The notes: generated by a model not told the origin, from the letters alone. Positions 50,515 to 59,631 are shown, counted from the first letter of the stretch. The stretch is DNA of 64,000 bases from Pseudonocardia alaniniphila (GCF_022524485.1 NZ_JAKXMK010000004.1:348306-412305), one strand, 5' to 3'. Numbers and translations are program-made.

Positions 50515-51921
50515 ATGGCCGTTTCGGATGCCTCCGCTCCGCCCGATCCGCTCGTCGCCGACCTGTTCGCGGCGTTGCCCGCCGACCGCATCGTCACCGA
50601 CGCCGCTGTCGTGGATGCCTATCAGCACGACGAGGCGGAGTGGGCACCGTACGGGCGGGCGGCGGCGCTGGTGCGGCCGCGCAGCACGGAGGAGGTCGCG
50701 GCGGTGGTCGCCGCGTGCGCGCGGGCCGGCCGACCTCTCGTCCCGCGCGGTGCAGGCACGGGTCTCTCGGGTGGCGCGAACGCGGTGGACGGCTGTGTGG
50801 TGCTGTCCACCGAGCGGATGCGCGAGGTCCTGGAGATCAACGCGGACGAGCGGCTCGCCGTGGTGCAGCCCGGGGTGGTCAACAACGACCTGCGCGCGGC
50901 GGTCGCCGAGCACGGTCTCTGGTATCCGCCCGACCCCGCGAGCTCCCCGTGGTCGACGATCGGGGGCAACGTCGCCACCAACGCGGGCGGTTTGTGTTGC
51001 GTGAAGTACGGGGTCACACGTGACTACGTACTCGCGTTGGAGGTCGTCACCGCTGCGGGCGAGGTCGTGCGTCTGGGGCGGCGCACTGCCAAGGGCGTGG
51101 CCGGATACGACCTGGCCGGGCTGATGGTCGGCTCCGAAGGAACGCTCGGGGTGATCACCGAGGTCACGGTGCGGCTGCGCCCGCTGCGTACGAGCCCGCC
51201 GCGGACGGTCGTGGGGTTCTTCGACGATCTCGCCGCCGCGGGTGACGCCGTCTCCCGGGTCACGGCGCGCGGTCTGCATCCCGCGGCGTTCGAGTTGATC
51301 GACCGGTTCTGCCTGCAAGCGGTGAACAAGTGGAAGAACGCCGGGCTCCCCGACAACGCGGCCGCGCTCCTGCTCGCGCAGACCGATCTCCCCGAGCCCG
51401 GGGCGCTGCAGGAGGCGGAGGCGATCCACGCCGAGTTCGTGGCGGCCGGGGCGCGTGAGGCGATGCTGTCCACCGACCCGGTCGAGGCGGAGGCGCTGTT
51501 CGACGCGCGCAGGCTCGCGTACCCCGCGCTGGAGCAGCTCGGCCAGGCGATGCTCACGGAGGACGTCTGCATGCCTCGGGGCCGGCTCGCCGAGATGCTC
51601 CGCCGCATCGACGAGATCGGGGCGCGGCACGAGACGTTCATCGCCACCGTCGCGCATGCGGGCGACGGCAACCTGCACCCGCTGATGCTCACCCCGCATG
51701 GCGACGAGGCCGCCAAGAAGCGGGCCCAGGCGGCGTTCGAGGACATCATCGACGCCGCGCTCGAGCTCGGCGGCACGGTGACCGGTGAGCACGGGGTCGG
51801 GCTGTTGAAGCTGGCCGGGATGCGCCGCGAGCTCGGCCCGCACGTCGTCGCGATGCAGCGGGCGGTCAAGGCGGCCCTGGATCCGCAAGGGATTCTCAAC
51901 CCGGGCAAGGTGGTCGGGTGA
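50515..51921 (+). CDS. FAD-binding 2-hydroxyacid dehydrogenase (GlcD-like)
   Basis: This 468-residue enzyme is of the VAO/PCMH family, like glycolate oxidase subunit GlcD and D-lactate dehydrogenases. The FAD phosphate loop is PRGAGTGLSGGANAVDG near residue 76, and the second motif is GLCCVKYGVTRDYVLALEVV near 160. The C-terminal cap ends with HAGDGNLHPL near residue 380 and a helix with GEHGVGLLK, which carries the metal/substrate histidines. It oxidises a 2-hydroxy acid to the 2-oxo acid. Its stop overlaps the next gene's GTG. Confidence 0.9.
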   Translation: MAVSDASAPPDPLVADLFAALPADRIVTDAAVVDAYQHDEAEWAPYGRAAALVRPRSTEEVAAVVAACARAGRPLVPRGAGTGLSGGANAVDGCVVLSTERMREVLEINADERLAVVQPGVVNNDLRAAVAEHGLWYPPDPASSPWSTIGGNVATNAGGLCCVKYGVTRDYVLALEVVTAAGEVVRLGRRTAKGVAGYDLAGLMVGSEGTLGVITEVTVRLRPLRTSPPRTVVGFFDDLAAAGDAVSRVTARGLHPAAFELIDRFCLQAVNKWKNAGLPDNAAALLLAQTDLPEPGALQEAEAIHAEFVAAGAREAMLSTDPVEAEALFDARRLAYPALEQLGQAMLTEDVCMPRGRLAEMLRRIDEIGARHETFIATVAHAGDGNLHPLMLTPHGDEAAKKRAQAAFEDIIDAALELGGTVTGEHGVGLLKLAGMRRELGPHVVAMQRAVKAALDPQGILNPGKVVG

Positions 51922-53339
51922 CCCGTCTGCTCCCCACCCTTCATGATCCGCAGGACCGTCCCGCGTTGCGCTTCGGGGTGGGTGACACGAGCCTCGCGCT
52001 GAGCTACCCGCAGCTCGCGGGTGCGGCCGGCGCGCTGGCCGCGGCGCTCGACGGCCGGCGGCGGGTGGCCGTTCACGCCACTCCGACGCTGCACACGGCG
52101 GTCGGGATCACCGCGGCGCTGCTCGCCGGCGTCACGGCCGTGCCGCTGAACCCGAAGCTGGGGGAGCGGGAGCTCGGGCACGTCCTCGCCGACGCGGCAC
52201 CCGAGCTCGTGCTGGCGGCTCCCGGTGCGGAGCTCCCCGGGCCGCTGGCCTCGGTTCCCCGGCACGACGTCGACCTGGCTGCCTTGGCGCCGGTGCCCGG
52301 CGACGAGCCACCGGCGAGCGAGCCCGCGCTGGTCATCTACACCTCCGGCACGACCGGGCCGCCCAAGGGAGCCGTGCTGTCCCGCGGCGCCGTCGCCTCC
52401 AACCTCGACGCGCTGGCCGACGCCTGGGCGTGGACGGGCGAGGACCACCTCGTGCACGCGCTTCCGCTCTTCCACGTGCACGGGCTGGTGCTCGGGGTGA
52501 TCGGGCCGCTTCGCCGCGGCGGGAGCCTGCACCACATCGGCACGCTCGACGCCCGGACGCTGGTCGAGGCGGGCGCGTCGATGGTCTTCGGCGTGCCGAC
52601 GCAGTACCACCGGCTCGCCGACCAGCTCGAGTCGGACTCGGCCGCGGGCGAGGCGATCGGCCGCGCCCGGATCCTGGTGTCGGGTTCGGCGGCACTCACC
52701 GCCGTCGACCACGCACGGCTGCACCGGGCCACCGGGCTCGCGGTCCGCGAGCGCTACGGGCTCACCGAGACGTTGATCCTCACCGCCGCCCGTGCCGAGG
52801 ACGAGCCGGAGCCCGGTGCGGTGGGTCGTCCGTTGCGGGGCACCGAGGTGCGGCTCGCCCCGCTGGCCGGGGAGCAGGCCGACGGCCTCGGTTCCGTCGA
52901 GGTGCGTGGCCCGGGGCTCTTCGACGGCTACCTCAACCGCCCCGACGCCACAGCCGCTGCGCACACCCCCGACGGCTGGTTCGTCACCGGCGACATCGGG
53001 CGCTGGACGGAGAGCGGAGTGCTCGCCCTGGTGGGGCGCAGCGCCACCGACCTGATCAAGTCGGGTGGCTACAAGATCGGTGCGGGCGAGATCGAGAACG
53101 CGCTGCTGGAGCACTCGGGGGTGGCCGAGGTGGCGGTCATCGGAGTGCCCGATGACGACCTGGGCGAGCGGATCGTGGCGTTCGTCGTAGCCGCGGGTCC
53201 GCCACCGGCCGAGCGCGATCTGGTCGATCACGTCGCCAGGTTGCTGGCGCCGCACAAGCGCCCGAGGGAAGTCCGGTTCACCGACGCTCTTCCCCGGAAC
53301 GACATGGGAAAGGTGGTGAAGGCCCGGCTGCCGCGATGA
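51918..53339 (+). CDS. AMP-forming acyl-CoA ligase (malonyl-CoA-synthetase-like)
   Basis: This 473-residue adenylate-forming ligase has the P-loop LVIYTSGTTGPPKGAVLSRG near residue 137. The adenine motif is RERYGLTETLI near residue 278, the hinge is DLIKSGGYKIGAGE near 382, and the catalytic lysine sits in PRNDMGKVVKARLP at the end. Short length and HALPLFHVHGLVLGV resemble MatB-type malonyl-CoA synthetases. GTG 51918 overlaps the GlcD-like stop by four bases, so an oxidised 2-hydroxyacid and a CoA-activated acid may be handled together. Confidence 0.88.
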   Translation: MTRLLPTLHDPQDRPALRFGVGDTSLALSYPQLAGAAGALAAALDGRRRVAVHATPTLHTAVGITAALLAGVTAVPLNPKLGERELGHVLADAAPELVLAAPGAELPGPLASVPRHDVDLAALAPVPGDEPPASEPALVIYTSGTTGPPKGAVLSRGAVASNLDALADAWAWTGEDHLVHALPLFHVHGLVLGVIGPLRRGGSLHHIGTLDARTLVEAGASMVFGVPTQYHRLADQLESDSAAGEAIGRARILVSGSAALTAVDHARLHRATGLAVRERYGLTETLILTAARAEDEPEPGAVGRPLRGTEVRLAPLAGEQADGLGSVEVRGPGLFDGYLNRPDATAAAHTPDGWFVTGDIGRWTESGVLALVGRSATDLIKSGGYKIGAGEIENALLEHSGVAEVAVIGVPDDDLGERIVAFVVAAGPPPAERDLVDHVARLLAPHKRPREVRFTDALPRNDMGKVVKARLPR

Positions 53340-53418
53340 CGTTGCGTCGGTCGGGTGAAGTGGGCCGCAGGATCCGCGAGATTGCATCTCGACGCGCCGA
53401 CGCGGGCACACTGATCGG

Positions 53419-54954
53419 ATGACTGAGACGACGACCCGCACCTCGGACCGGATCTACCGTGGACCTGCAGGATCGGGAGTCCCCCGCCTCGCCGCTCTCC
53501 CGGGGGTCCGTCGCGACGTGGTCCTCCCCCAACAGGTGCTCGAGTCCGAGCGCTACGACACCGACGACCGCCGACTTGCGGCAGCCGGCATCACCCTGAC
53601 CCTGCGCCGGACGCCGGACGGCCCGCCGCAGTGGCACCTCCACCTCCCCGACGGCGGCCCTGCCGAGGACCTGCGTGTCCCGCTCGCCTCCGACGCCGGG
53701 GTCGCTCCCGCCGTGCCGGGCGAGCTCGCGGAGCTGATCCGCGGGGCCGCGCGTGATCGTGCTGTCCGGCCCGCCGGCCGGATCCGGCGGGTGCGCACCG
53801 AAGCGCGTCTCTACGGCGAGGGCGACCGCCCGCTCGCGGTGGTGGTGCACGACGAGGTCACCCTCGCCACCCTGGGCAGGGCCACCGAGGTGGAGGCCTG
53901 GACCGAGGTCGAGCTGCGCGGCGCCGCCGCCGACGACTCCCTCCTCACCGAACTGCAGAAACGGTTCACCGAGAGCGGGCTGCGGCACGCCGGGACCGCG
54001 CCCGACGAGGAGTTGGACCGCCTGCTTCGACCGGCCCCGAAGGCTCGTCCGGTGAAGGCCGGCAAGCGCGGCTCGGCCGGGGCGGTGCTGCTGGAGTACC
54101 TCGCTGCCCAGGCCGACCGGCTGGCGGCCGAGGAGCTGCGCGTGCGCCGCGGCGGACCGGATTCCGTGCACCAGATGCGCGTCGCATCCCGCCGCATGCG
54201 CAGCGCCCTGCAGGCCTACCGCAAGCTGCTCGACCGTCAGCGCACGGACCCGATCGTCGACGGCTTGCGTGAGCTGGGCCGCGCGCTCGCCCCCGCCCGT
54301 GACGCCGAGGTGCTGCACGAGCGGATCTCGGACGGGCTCGCCGCGCTCCCGGCGGAGTTGCGGCTCGGCCCCGCGCAGGCGCAGATGACGCGGTACTTCG
54401 CCCGGGCCGAGGCGGAGGCCAACGCCGCTGTGCTCACCGAGCTCGACAGCGAGCGTCACGCCGAGCTGCGCTCGGCCATCGACGCGCTGATGGAGCGGCC
54501 CCCGCTGACGAAGCGAGCCGCCCGTCCCGCACGCAAGGAGATGCCCAAGCTGGTGGCCCGCACCGCCAAGCGGTTGGAGGATGCGGTGAAGATCGCCCAC
54601 GACCCGACGGCCGAGGAGTCCGAGCGGGACGTCGCGGTGCACAGCGCTCGCAAGGCCGGGAAGCGCCTCCGGTACGCCACGGAGGTGGCCACGCCGGCCG
54701 TCGGGACGGACGCGAAGCAGTTCGCGAAGGAGCTCAAGGGCTTCCAGTCGGCGCTCGGAGAGCACCAGGACACCGTGGTCGCCCGCGAGACGCTGCGCGA
54801 GCTGGGCACGCTGGCGCACCCGGCGGGGGAGAACGGCTTCAGTTTCGGACTGCTCTACGGGCGCGACGCCGCCCGTGCCGAGGAGATCGAGCGCGACCTC
54901 CCGGCGCTGTGGGCGCAGGCTTGGAAGCGCCGCAACCGCCGCTGGCTCCGCTGA
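53419..54954 (+). CDS. CYTH-CHAD domain protein
   Basis: This 511-residue protein has an N-terminal CYTH domain (about residues 30-205) and a C-terminal CHAD domain (about 225-505). CHAD helices show HQMRVASRRMRSALQAYRKL and HSARKAGKRLRYATEVA, with the conserved basic His/Arg faces that bind polyphosphate. The CYTH half has LTLRRTPDGPPQWHLHLPDG and EVEAWTEVELRG but lacks a clear N-terminal ExExK, so triphosphatase activity is doubtful. Such fusions associate with polyphosphate granules. The gene ends before a strong hairpin. Confidence 0.9.
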   Translation: MTETTTRTSDRIYRGPAGSGVPRLAALPGVRRDVVLPQQVLESERYDTDDRRLAAAGITLTLRRTPDGPPQWHLHLPDGGPAEDLRVPLASDAGVAPAVPGELAELIRGAARDRAVRPAGRIRRVRTEARLYGEGDRPLAVVVHDEVTLATLGRATEVEAWTEVELRGAAADDSLLTELQKRFTESGLRHAGTAPDEELDRLLRPAPKARPVKAGKRGSAGAVLLEYLAAQADRLAAEELRVRRGGPDSVHQMRVASRRMRSALQAYRKLLDRQRTDPIVDGLRELGRALAPARDAEVLHERISDGLAALPAELRLGPAQAQMTRYFARAEAEANAAVLTELDSERHAELRSAIDALMERPPLTKRAARPARKEMPKLVARTAKRLEDAVKIAHDPTAEESERDVAVHSARKAGKRLRYATEVATPAVGTDAKQFAKELKGFQSALGEHQDTVVARETLRELGTLAHPAGENGFSFGLLYGRDAARAEEIERDLPALWAQAWKRRNRRWLR

Positions 54955-54976
54955 GTCCCGGCCCGGCTCACACACG

Positions 54977-55016
54977 GAACGGGCGACCCGCGGGACTTCC
55001 CGCGCATCGCCCGTTC
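54977..55016 (+). terminator. Terminator after the CYTH-CHAD gene
   Basis: A 10-bp perfect outer stem (GAACGGGCGA with TCGCCCGTTC) surrounds a 6-bp inner stem (CGCGGG with CCCGCG) and a 4-base loop. It sits 23 bp past the stop codon. Confidence 0.85.
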
Positions 55017-55114
55017 TCGTGCGCGGGTCATCCGGCTCGGAGCACGTGGCTTCCTGCGCCCGGCGGGCGTCCGGTTCGCCGTCCTGGCGGAGTCCCCGTG
55101 GCACCATCGCCGTC

Positions 55115-56137
55115 GTGAACGAAGCTCGGGACGCCGTTGCCGACCTACGCCGGATCGCCTTCCTGCTGGAGCGGGCGCACGAGTCGACCTACCGCGTGCG
55201 GGCGTTCCGCACGGCGGCTGGGGTGCTGGACAGGCGCGACGCCGACGAGATCGTGAGCTTGGTCCGCACGGGCGAGCTGGTGCGGCTGAAAGGCGTGGGT
55301 GAGGTCACCGCGCGCTGCGTGACGGAGTCGGTCGCGGGGGAGGAGCCCGACTACCTGCGCAAGCTGGAGGAGGCGGAACTCCCTCCGCTCGACGAGGCCG
55401 CCACGGCACTGCGGTCGGCGATCCGGGGCGACTGCCACACCCACACCGACGCGTCCGACGGCGGCTCCCCGCTGCGGGAGATGGTGCAGACGGCGCAGGA
55501 ATTGGGCCACGAGTACATGGTGATCACGGATCACTCGCCGCGGCTGACCGTCGCGAACGGGCTGTCCGCCGATCGCCTGCGCGCCCAGATCAGGCAGATC
55601 GCCGACCTCAACGCGGAGCTGGGCGACGGTTTCCGTGTGCTCACGGGGATCGAGGTCGACATCAACGAGGACGGCTCGCTCGACCAGGACGATGACCTGC
55701 TCGCCGAGCTGGACGTCGTGGTCGCGTCGGTGCACTCGAAGCTGCGGATGCCCCGTGCCGAGATGACCGAGCGGATGCTGACGGCCGTCGCGAACCCGCG
55801 CGTCGACGTGCTGGGGCACTGTACGGGCCGGATGGTCACGGGCAACCGCAAGCGCCCGGAGTCGCAGTTCGACGCCGATGAGGTGTTCGCCGCCTGCGCG
55901 GAGTACGGCGTCGCGGTGGAGGTGAACTCCCGGCCCGAGCGGCTGGATCCGCCGAAGCGGCTTCTCCGGCTGGCGGTGGAGGCGGGCTGCTCGTTCACGA
56001 TCGACACCGACGCCCATGCGCCGGGGCAGCTCGACTGGCTCCGCAACGGGTGCGAACGCGCCGCCGCCTGCGACGTTCCGGCGGACCGCGTGCTGAACAC
56101 CCACCCGCTCGATCGTCTCCTGACACGCACCCGCTGA
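55115..56137 (+). CDS. PHP-domain phosphoesterase with a PolX-like N-terminal domain
   Basis: This 340-residue protein starts with a helix-hairpin-helix domain like the 8-kDa part of family X polymerases (LERAHESTYRVRAFRTAAGV, then GELVRLKGVGEVTARCV). From about residue 108 it continues straight into a PHP metal domain: GDCHTHTDASDGGSPL, VITDHSPRLT, GIEVDINEDG, HSKLRMP, LGHCTGR, EVNSRPERLDPP and DTDAHAP. The polymerase palm of full PolX is missing. PHP proteins hydrolyse phosphoesters, including 3'-5' DNA ends, so a DNA-repair nuclease is plausible. The start is GTG 55115. Confidence 0.85.
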   Translation: MNEARDAVADLRRIAFLLERAHESTYRVRAFRTAAGVLDRRDADEIVSLVRTGELVRLKGVGEVTARCVTESVAGEEPDYLRKLEEAELPPLDEAATALRSAIRGDCHTHTDASDGGSPLREMVQTAQELGHEYMVITDHSPRLTVANGLSADRLRAQIRQIADLNAELGDGFRVLTGIEVDINEDGSLDQDDDLLAELDVVVASVHSKLRMPRAEMTERMLTAVANPRVDVLGHCTGRMVTGNRKRPESQFDADEVFAACAEYGVAVEVNSRPERLDPPKRLLRLAVEAGCSFTIDTDAHAPGQLDWLRNGCERAAACDVPADRVLNTHPLDRLLTRTR

Positions 56138-56152
56138 CCTGCGAGCCGTCGG

Positions 56153-56212
56153 CGACATGGACACGTGTCGCGGAACGTGCGCGGTTTCTTTGCGCGATAT
56201 GTGTCCATGTCG
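56153..56212. terminator. Long inverted repeat between convergent genes
   Basis: Twelve-base arms CGACATGGACAC (56153-56164) and GTGTCCATGTCG (56201-56212) are perfect complements around 36 bases that can fold further. It lies between the rightward PHP gene and the leftward sugar kinase, so a shared terminator is the simple reading. The left arm also extends into a 10-bp palindrome, GACACGTGTC. Confidence 0.7.
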
Positions 56213-56228
56213 CGGCTGAGACCGGCGA

Positions 56229-57164
56229 TCAGGGGCGGCGGGCCGGCAGGTCGTCGGCGGTGGGTGGGTCGGCTCCGCGCCGGGAGCAGGTGATGGCCGC
56301 GGCCGTGCCGGCCTCGTCGAGCAGGGCGTCCAGCGTCTCGGCGTCGACGACCCGCAGGCCGGGGCGCGCGGCCGCACCGAGCAGGTGCCTCCGGTGCAGG
56401 CCGGCGAGCAGGGCGGCGGAGAACGTGTCGCCGGCGCCCACGGTGTCGACGACGGGCACGGCCACGCCTGGCCGGCGCGTGCGCACGCCCGTGGCGGTGC
56501 CGGCCAGCGCGCCCTCGCCGCCGAGGGTGACGGCGACGATCGCGGGCCCGCGGCCGAGCCAGTCCTCCAGCACGGCCTCCGGCGTCGAGCCGGGGACGAG
56601 CCACTCGAGATCCTCGCTGCTCACCTTGACCACGTCGGCCACCGCGAGCATTTCGTGCGCACCGGCGAGCACCTCGGCGGGATCGCCCATGAGCAGGGGG
56701 CGGCAGTTGGGGTCGTAGCTGATCGTGGCGGTGGGCGCGGCGCGGGTGAGCAGGTCGCGCAGGACGGCGGCGCCGGGTGGGGTGGTCAGGGCCAGCGAAC
56801 CGGAGTGCAGTGCGACGACCGGCCCGTCGAGCGCCCCGGCCAGCTCCTCCGGTGTCCACTGCCAGTCGGCGGTACCGGTGATCCGGAAGTCGTAGCTCGG
56901 CCCTCCGTCGGCGTCGACGGCCACCATCGCCATCGACGTCTGCTCGCGGGCGTGCACCGCATGGTCGAGCTCGACTCCGTTGACGGTGAGGTGCTCGCGG
57001 ATCCGGCGGCCGAGCATGTCGTCCGCGATGCGGGCGAGTAGCCGCGCGGGCACACCCAGCCGCGACAGCGCGACGGCGACGTTGGCCGGGCTGCCGCCCG
57101 GTGCCACTTCGAAGTAGCCGTTCGCGGGGGCCGGGACGAGGTCGACGAGCGCCTCGCCCGCCAC
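56229..57164 (-). CDS. PfkB-family carbohydrate kinase
   Basis: This 311-residue ribokinase-family protein phosphorylates a sugar with ATP. Signatures are EVAPGGSPANVAVALSRLGV near residue 19 (PfkB motif 1) and VVDTVGAGDTFSAALLAGL near residue 238 (motif 2 with the catalytic Asp and anion hole). The pattern GEALVDL and SYDPNCRPLLMGD is typical of bacterial fructokinases. GTG 57164 is the only possible start after an in-frame stop at about 57225, yet it has no ribosome site; a GAGAGGAG lies seven bases ahead of an in-frame ATC at 57197. Confidence 0.88.
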   Translation of the reverse strand: MAGEALVDLVPAPANGYFEVAPGGSPANVAVALSRLGVPARLLARIADDMLGRRIREHLTVNGVELDHAVHAREQTSMAMVAVDADGGPSYDFRITGTADWQWTPEELAGALDGPVVALHSGSLALTTPPGAAVLRDLLTRAAPTATISYDPNCRPLLMGDPAEVLAGAHEMLAVADVVKVSSEDLEWLVPGSTPEAVLEDWLGRGPAIVAVTLGGEGALAGTATGVRTRRPGVAVPVVDTVGAGDTFSAALLAGLHRRHLLGAAARPGLRVVDAETLDALLDEAGTAAAITCSRRGADPPTADDLPARRP

Positions 57165-57503
57165 GGCGACGATGCCGGTCTCGCTGTGTGGAGTGATGGC
57201 CGCTCCTCTCGTCGGGACGGGTGATCACCCGCCGCCCGTCATGCTGGCGGGTGTGAGCGGTCGGCGCCATCCTGGTCGTCCTCCGGTTCCGGCGGGGCGG
57301 GCGCACAGATGGAACGAGCGGCATTCTCGTCCGGACTTATCGCCCGAAAACGCCAATCGTTCAACGGGGAAGGGTCGTGCGGTTTTCATGACCGTAACGA
57401 CAGGGTGCATTGACATCGTCCGGTCCGGACTGCAGCGTTATCTGAGCCTCTAGTGGCCAGTGTGTGTCGGCTGCCGCCGAGGAGAACTCGAGAGGACCGG
57501 TTG
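57165..57503. other. Divergent intergenic region
   Basis: No supported gene lies here. The stretch separates the leftward kinase from the rightward deacetylase remnant and transporter. Bases 57320-57440 are less GC-rich and should contain promoters, but I cannot name one. Confidence 0.4.
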
Positions 57504-57677
57504 GTGCCCAAGCAAATCTTTGTCGCTTTTGACGTCGATGTCGGCGCGGTGGTGGCCCGGCTCGGTGCGTGCGGCGGCGAGGACTCGCCAAGCGACATCG
57601 CCCGCGGTCTCTTCGCCTGCTCGTTCACCATGACCATCGCAGGGCGAGGGTCGATGAGATCGACGACGATCATCTGA
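57504..57677 (+). pseudogene. N-terminal remnant of a polysaccharide-deacetylase-family gene
   Basis: Starting at GTG 57504 (AGAGG eight bases ahead), the first 38 codons read [20 protein letters not shown] and [15 protein letters not shown]. This is the conserved opening of PuuE/allantoinase-like polysaccharide deacetylases. The similarity then stops and the frame runs 18 more codons to TGA. About 250 residues of catalytic domain are missing. The MFS transporter follows 63 bp later, so the gene was probably its operon partner before a deletion. Confidence 0.7.
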
Positions 57678-57740
57678 GCCGTTTCGCGCGGCCCTGGTAC
57701 TGCTCCCCTGTTTCCGTTCTATTTCGAAGAGGGCACCGTC

Positions 57741-59072
57741 ATGTCCGCTGTACCGGAGACAAGTACGCCGCAGCCATACCGAACCTTTTCACGGGTGGGT
57801 GTTCGAGCCACTCGAAAGGCGACCACCATCGCCTTCTTCGCCTGGCTTTTCGCCGTGTTCGACTACATCATGTTCGGCACGCTGCTGCCGCAGATCTCCA
57901 GCAGTTTCGGATGGGACGACGCCACGGCGTCGTTCATTTCCACCCTGGTCTCGGTCACCACCGCGGTCATCGCTCTGGCCGTCGGGCCCATCACCGACCG
58001 CATCGGGCGCCGCAAGGGGATGATCCTCACCGTCTCGGGTACCGCGGTGGCGTCGGCACTCTCGGCCGTGACACCGAGCGCCGCCTACCTCATCGGCGTC
58101 CGATCCCTCGGTGGACTCGGACTGTCCGAGCAGGCGGTCAACGCCACCTACCTCAACGAGATCTACGCCGTCACCGACGACGAGGCGATCAAGAGGCGAC
58201 GCGGCCTGATCTACAGCCTCGTGCAGGGCGGCTGGCCGCTCGGCGTGCTCCTGGCCTCGGCCTGGGTCGCGATCTTCCTGCCGACGATCGGCTGGCGCGG
58301 CTGCTTCCTCCTCGCCGTGTTCCCGGCCGTGCTCATCGCGCTGATGCGGCGCGGTCTGCGCGAGAGCCCGCAGTTCGAGCTCGAGCTGCAGCTGCGCGCT
58401 CTGCGCAAGCGCGGCAGGCACGCCGAGGCCACCGAACTGGCGCGTTCCTACGGTGTCGACGAGCGGCCCGCCGCACCGTTGACAGCGATCTTCAAGGGAC
58501 AGGCGCTGCGCAACACGCTGGTGCTCGGCCTCGCCTGGTTCATCAACTGGTTCGGCATCCAGCTTTTCAGCGTGCTCGGGACCACGGTGCTCACCGAGGG
58601 CAAGCACGTCAGTTTCACCAACTCGCTGGTGCTGCTCATCGTGGCGAACGCCGTGGGCTACGTCGGCTATGTGACGCACGGATTTCTCGGCGACCGGCTG
58701 GGTCGGCGCAACGTCATCGCGTTCGGATGGATCATCTCGGGAATCCTCTTCGCGCTGATGCTGACCGTCGCCGACGGCACGATCAGCGTCGTGATCCTCT
58801 ACTCGCTCGGATTGTTCTTCCTGATCGGGCCGTACGCGGCGCTGCTGTTCTACATGGGTGAGTGCTACGACACGACGTGCCGGGCCACAGGCACCGCATT
58901 CCTCAACGCTCTGTCCCAGCCCGGCGCGATCGTGGCCGGCGCGATCGTCACGGGAATGCTGGCTAGCGGCTCGAACTGGGGCCATGCCGCGCTCATGGTC
59001 GGCGCGGTCGGCACCTTCGTGTCAGGGTTCGTCATGTTCGGTGCCCGCAAGGCACCGCTGCTGCAGGGCTGA
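57741..59072 (+). CDS. MFS transporter (sugar/aromatic acid type)
   Basis: This 443-residue, 12-helix major-facilitator protein has the loop 2-3 signature VGPITDRIGRRKGMIL near residue 81 and the loop 8-9 counterpart GFLGDRLGRRNVIAF near residue 315. A charged central loop (about residues 205-240) lies between the halves. The acidic residue in helix 1 (WLFAVFDYIMFGTLLPQI) is as in proton-coupled carboxylate porters (AAHS/SP groups). It imports a small organic compound, identity unknown. It may be the surviving member of an operon with the lost deacetylase. Confidence 0.9.
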   Translation: MSAVPETSTPQPYRTFSRVGVRATRKATTIAFFAWLFAVFDYIMFGTLLPQISSSFGWDDATASFISTLVSVTTAVIALAVGPITDRIGRRKGMILTVSGTAVASALSAVTPSAAYLIGVRSLGGLGLSEQAVNATYLNEIYAVTDDEAIKRRRGLIYSLVQGGWPLGVLLASAWVAIFLPTIGWRGCFLLAVFPAVLIALMRRGLRESPQFELELQLRALRKRGRHAEATELARSYGVDERPAAPLTAIFKGQALRNTLVLGLAWFINWFGIQLFSVLGTTVLTEGKHVSFTNSLVLLIVANAVGYVGYVTHGFLGDRLGRRNVIAFGWIISGILFALMLTVADGTISVVILYSLGLFFLIGPYAALLFYMGECYDTTCRATGTAFLNALSQPGAIVAGAIVTGMLASGSNWGHAALMVGAVGTFVSGFVMFGARKAPLLQG

Positions 59073-59187
59073 TGCCGTAGACGTGCAGCGCATGCGCACT
59101 GCGGCTGCGCACGCAGCGCTGCACGCCGCCGTGGCTCGACCGTCCCGACCGGGTCGAGCTGACAACGGACCGGATCAGGGGCCGACC

Positions 59188-59631
59188 TCAGGAACGGACG
59201 ACGCCCACGAGGTTGGACAGCACCCCGTCGTGGATCCGCTGGAGGCCCTTCGGGGCGAACGTCCGCTCGAAGAAGCCGCCGATCCCGCTCGCGCCGTTCC
59301 ACGTGGTCTCCACCGACACCACGGAGCGGCCGGCGCCTGCCGGCGTGACCGTCCACGTGGTGACCATGCTGGAGTTCGTGTCGCGCTCGACGATGCGGTC
59401 CTCGGCCGGGACGCTGACCTCCACCAACTGGTCACGCACGCGGCTCTTCGTCGCCTGCAGGGTCCAGTGCACGCGGCTGCCGGCCCCGGTGCCGCCGGCC
59501 TCCACGCGGTAGTCGCCGTAATGCTCCGTGAGGATCGACGGCCGGACCGTCTCGTAGTCCGCCAGCGCCGCTCGCACACGCTCCGCGGGAGCGTCGATCG
59601 TGCGTTCTGCCCGGGCTGTCACCTGTGCCAT
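59188..59631 (-). CDS. SRPBCC family protein
   Basis: This 147-residue single-domain helix-grip protein has the polyketide-cyclase / START-like fold. It opens AQVTARAERTIDAPAERVRA and closes with a long helix (FFERTFAPKGLQRIHDGVLS) that covers the hydrophobic cavity. TWTVTPAGAGRSVVSVETTW forms the central beta-sheet. Such proteins bind lipid-like ligands; no catalytic role can be read. ATG 59631 is chosen over the upstream start. Confidence 0.82.
   Translation of the reverse strand: MAQVTARAERTIDAPAERVRAALADYETVRPSILTEHYGDYRVEAGGTGAGSRVHWTLQATKSRVRDQLVEVSVPAEDRIVERDTNSSMVTTWTVTPAGAGRSVVSVETTWNGASGIGGFFERTFAPKGLQRIHDGVLSNLVGVVRS

Noticed and set aside
51024..53441. An 805-residue minus-strand frame
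   Set aside because: It lies wholly opposite the dehydrogenase and ligase genes, and its Arg/Gly/His-rich composition is that of antisense high-GC DNA.
53278..55107. A 609-residue minus-strand frame opposite CYTH-CHAD
   Set aside because: It has no domain or ribosome site and covers a real terminator; the CHAD motifs on the plus strand are decisive.
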